From positions 1 through 64,000 of the forward strand of contig JAKLKC010000019.1 of the NCBI GenBank assembly GCA_023150875.1: a DNA stretch of 64,000 nt, in the 5' to 3' direction. Made by a program: the position numbers and the translations under genes. Shown here piece by piece: positions 62,497 through 64,000 of the stretch (its first letter is position 1; each line of letters begins with the position of its first letter). The stretch comes from Myxococcota bacterium. GTDB lineage: Bacteria > Myxococcota_A > UBA796 > UBA9615 > JAKLKC01. The notes below the pieces were generated by a model, which did no database searches, was not told the origin of the DNA, and saw nothing but the letters and a program-made list of their open reading frames with translations.

Positions 62497-63906
62497 ATGC
62501 GCCCCGTCCACCACCGGCTCGCCGCACCGATCGTGCTCCTCGGGTCGTCCCTGGTCGCCCAGGGCTGCTCCGAGAGCAGCCTCGCCTTGGACGGCGGCGG
62601 CATGGAGGACGTGGCGGGCGCCGAGGGGGTGGCGACGGTGGTCTTCGCCGGCACCGACGCCGCCACCCTGACGACGGACGTGTGGGCCTTCGGGCCGTCC
62701 GGCGCCTTCAACGTCACCGGCGGCCTCAGGTCGCTGCTGGCGGAGGGGTCCTCGGTCCTCCCCTCCACGGCTCCCCTGCCCGTCCCTTCCCGGGACGGCT
62801 CCCGGCTGGCGCTGGTGGTCACCGAGGTCGATTCCGAGAGCGGCGAGGTGATCGTCTCCCCCGCCACCTGCTCCCTGGACGGGGTCGAGGCGGAGGTCGG
62901 CGAGCCCGTGCCCGGCCTGATCGCGGCCTGGTTCGACCAGGGCGGCGAGCACCTGGTCCTCCAGGTCCAGGACTCCGGGGCCGACACCCGCCGCGTGCTC
63001 TTCCTGCCGGCGGACCTCTCGGGCGAGCCGGTGCAGGCGGAGATCGACGCGACGGACGTTGTGTTCCGCGGCCACGCCGGGGAAACGGGGCACGTGCTGG
63101 TCACCGCCACGGCGGACGGGGACGCCACCCGCTCGGTGTGGAGGGTCGACCCCCACGACGGCGCGGCGAGCCTGCTGGCGGCGGACCCGGAGCGCTGGCT
63201 AGGGGCGCCGAGCGTCTCCCCCGACGGAGCCTGGCTGGCGGTGGAGGCGTCGGACGCAACGGGGAGGCGCGAGCTCTACGCCTGGTCCCTGGACGACGGC
63301 CGCGTCGTGGCGATCTCCGCCGGCAGCCCCCTGGTGGACGCCCACCACCCCGCGTGGGACCCCGGATCCGCCGGAGCGCCGCGACTCGCCTGGGTCGAGG
63401 ACCCGGTCGGCGGTGGGACGCCGGGCTCGACCGTGCGGGTCCTGGACGTCCTCGGAGGGGACGTCGGAGCCCGGACCCTGGTGGGGACCGAGGACCTCCC
63501 CACCGGCAGGACCGTGGACTCCCTGAGGTGGTCGCCGGCCGGAGGCCGCCTGCTGGTGATCTCCCGCTCCGCCGACCTGGGCACCGGGGAGACCTCCTAC
63601 GAGCTGCAGGTGGTGTCCGCGGGCGAGTCCGACGGCGCCTCCGACGACGACGCGGAGTTCACCGCGGGGGACGTGGACGAGATCGACTCCGGGGGGACCC
63701 CCCTCAACCCCTCCACCGCCCACTGGGCCCGGGACGGCTCCCGGGTGCTCCTGTGGGACCGGGCCGCCGCCACCGCGACTCCCCCCTCCTCGCCGGTGCG
63801 GGAGTTGGACCCGGACTCCATGACCCTCACGGACGTGGGCACGGACTTCGCCGGGGAGATCTCCTACCCCCTTTACGCCTGGTGGAACACCCTGCTCTAC
63901 CCCTGA
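62497..63906 (+). CDS. TolB-like beta-propeller lipoprotein
   Basis: 469 residues from ATG 62497. Lipobox SLVAQGC, then PD40-type blades (SPDGAWLAVEASD, SPAGGRLLVIS, ARDGSRVLLWD). Lies 145 bases after the gluzincin-propeller-barrel gene, so the two may act together at the outer membrane. The linker SDDDAEFTAGDVDEID is acidic. No enzymatic motif seen. Confidence 0.85.
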   Translation: MRPVHHRLAAPIVLLGSSLVAQGCSESSLALDGGGMEDVAGAEGVATVVFAGTDAATLTTDVWAFGPSGAFNVTGGLRSLLAEGSSVLPSTAPLPVPSRDGSRLALVVTEVDSESGEVIVSPATCSLDGVEAEVGEPVPGLIAAWFDQGGEHLVLQVQDSGADTRRVLFLPADLSGEPVQAEIDATDVVFRGHAGETGHVLVTATADGDATRSVWRVDPHDGAASLLAADPERWLGAPSVSPDGAWLAVEASDATGRRELYAWSLDDGRVVAISAGSPLVDAHHPAWDPGSAGAPRLAWVEDPVGGGTPGSTVRVLDVLGGDVGARTLVGTEDLPTGRTVDSLRWSPAGGRLLVISRSADLGTGETSYELQVVSAGESDGASDDDAEFTAGDVDEIDSGGTPLNPSTAHWARDGSRVLLWDRAAATATPPSSPVRELDPDSMTLTDVGTDFAGEISYPLYAWWNTLLYP

Positions 63907-64000
63907 GCGAGAGCGCCCCACAAGGGTCCGCCCCGCCGCGGGTATTGGTGCCCGGCCCCAGGTCGGTCCATGCCTATCCGGTTGCCACCCAGGGCGGTTC
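63907..64000. other. End of window
   Basis: 94 bases after the last gene; no feature seen. Confidence 0.5.

Overview
The window looks like part of a very GC-rich chromosome (70% or more by eye across most of it) from a Myxococcota-type (former Deltaproteobacteria) organism, probably an uncultured lineage. The evidence is a C-terminal MYXO-CTERM-like tail, MopE-type 'DCDD..PGA..DCDG' modules with FG-GAP repeats, many lipoproteins with Asp-triplet linkers next to the lipidation site, and a PilT retraction ATPase. I saw no rRNA, tRNA or CRISPR array.

Layout. (1) 1-20,150: glycan assembly genes (three GT4-type glycosyltransferases plus a 5'-truncated fourth, a GT2, two multi-membrane proteins of GT39/PMT type, a Wzx-like flippase), with pilT and a MntA/HepT toxin-antitoxin pair. 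A visibly lower-GC cassette (about 2,525-6,770, 'cassette A') lies between two near-identical glycosyltransferase copies. (2) 20,260-26,500: secreted and lipid-anchored proteins (GHL10-like glycoside hydrolase, subtilisin with a MopE module, small lipoproteins) and a methyltransferase. (3) 26,467-34,984: housekeeping lipB and dnaE, a DUF433/DUF5615-type toxin-antitoxin pair, a PspC protein, and two coupled amidohydrolases of which the second has lost its metal ligands. (4) 35,024-45,605: a four-gene run of surface proteins, namely a purple-acid-phosphatase-like lipoprotein, two MopE/FG-GAP giants and a MYXO-CTERM FG-GAP protein. (5) 45,646-52,216: a serine hydrolase, two ferritin-like proteins, a DRE-TIM aldolase-like enzyme, a lone HepT-like protein and a PIN/RHH toxin-antitoxin pair. 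(6) 52,580-55,408: 'cassette B', a paralogue of cassette A. (7) 55,635-63,906: a DUF4266/DUF3570 pair, an outer-membrane barrel, a beta-helix lipoprotein, a large gluzincin-propeller-barrel protein and a propeller lipoprotein.

The best candidate for an undescribed system is the cassette seen twice (A: 2,884-6,548; B: 52,580-55,408). In each, the order is an exported protein of a shared unknown family, then a secreted HEMGH metalloprotease with a Glu third-ligand motif (EG.AH), then a lipoprotein that differs between copies. Copy A's protease carries a frameshift; copy B is intact and has a strong, nearly leaderless promoter.

A second recurring signal is a -10-like hexamer ending 6-8 nt upstream of the start codon in six genes (10,062; 8,783; 46,809; 52,216; 55,408; 57,073). 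Several also have a good -35 at 16-18 bp, which suggests leaderless mRNAs are common here. Two repeat structures are also unexplained: a multi-hairpin block inserted in frame in one glycosyltransferase gene (1,408-1,529) and a hairpin-plus-tail repeat present at both 1-77 and 16,849-16,972.
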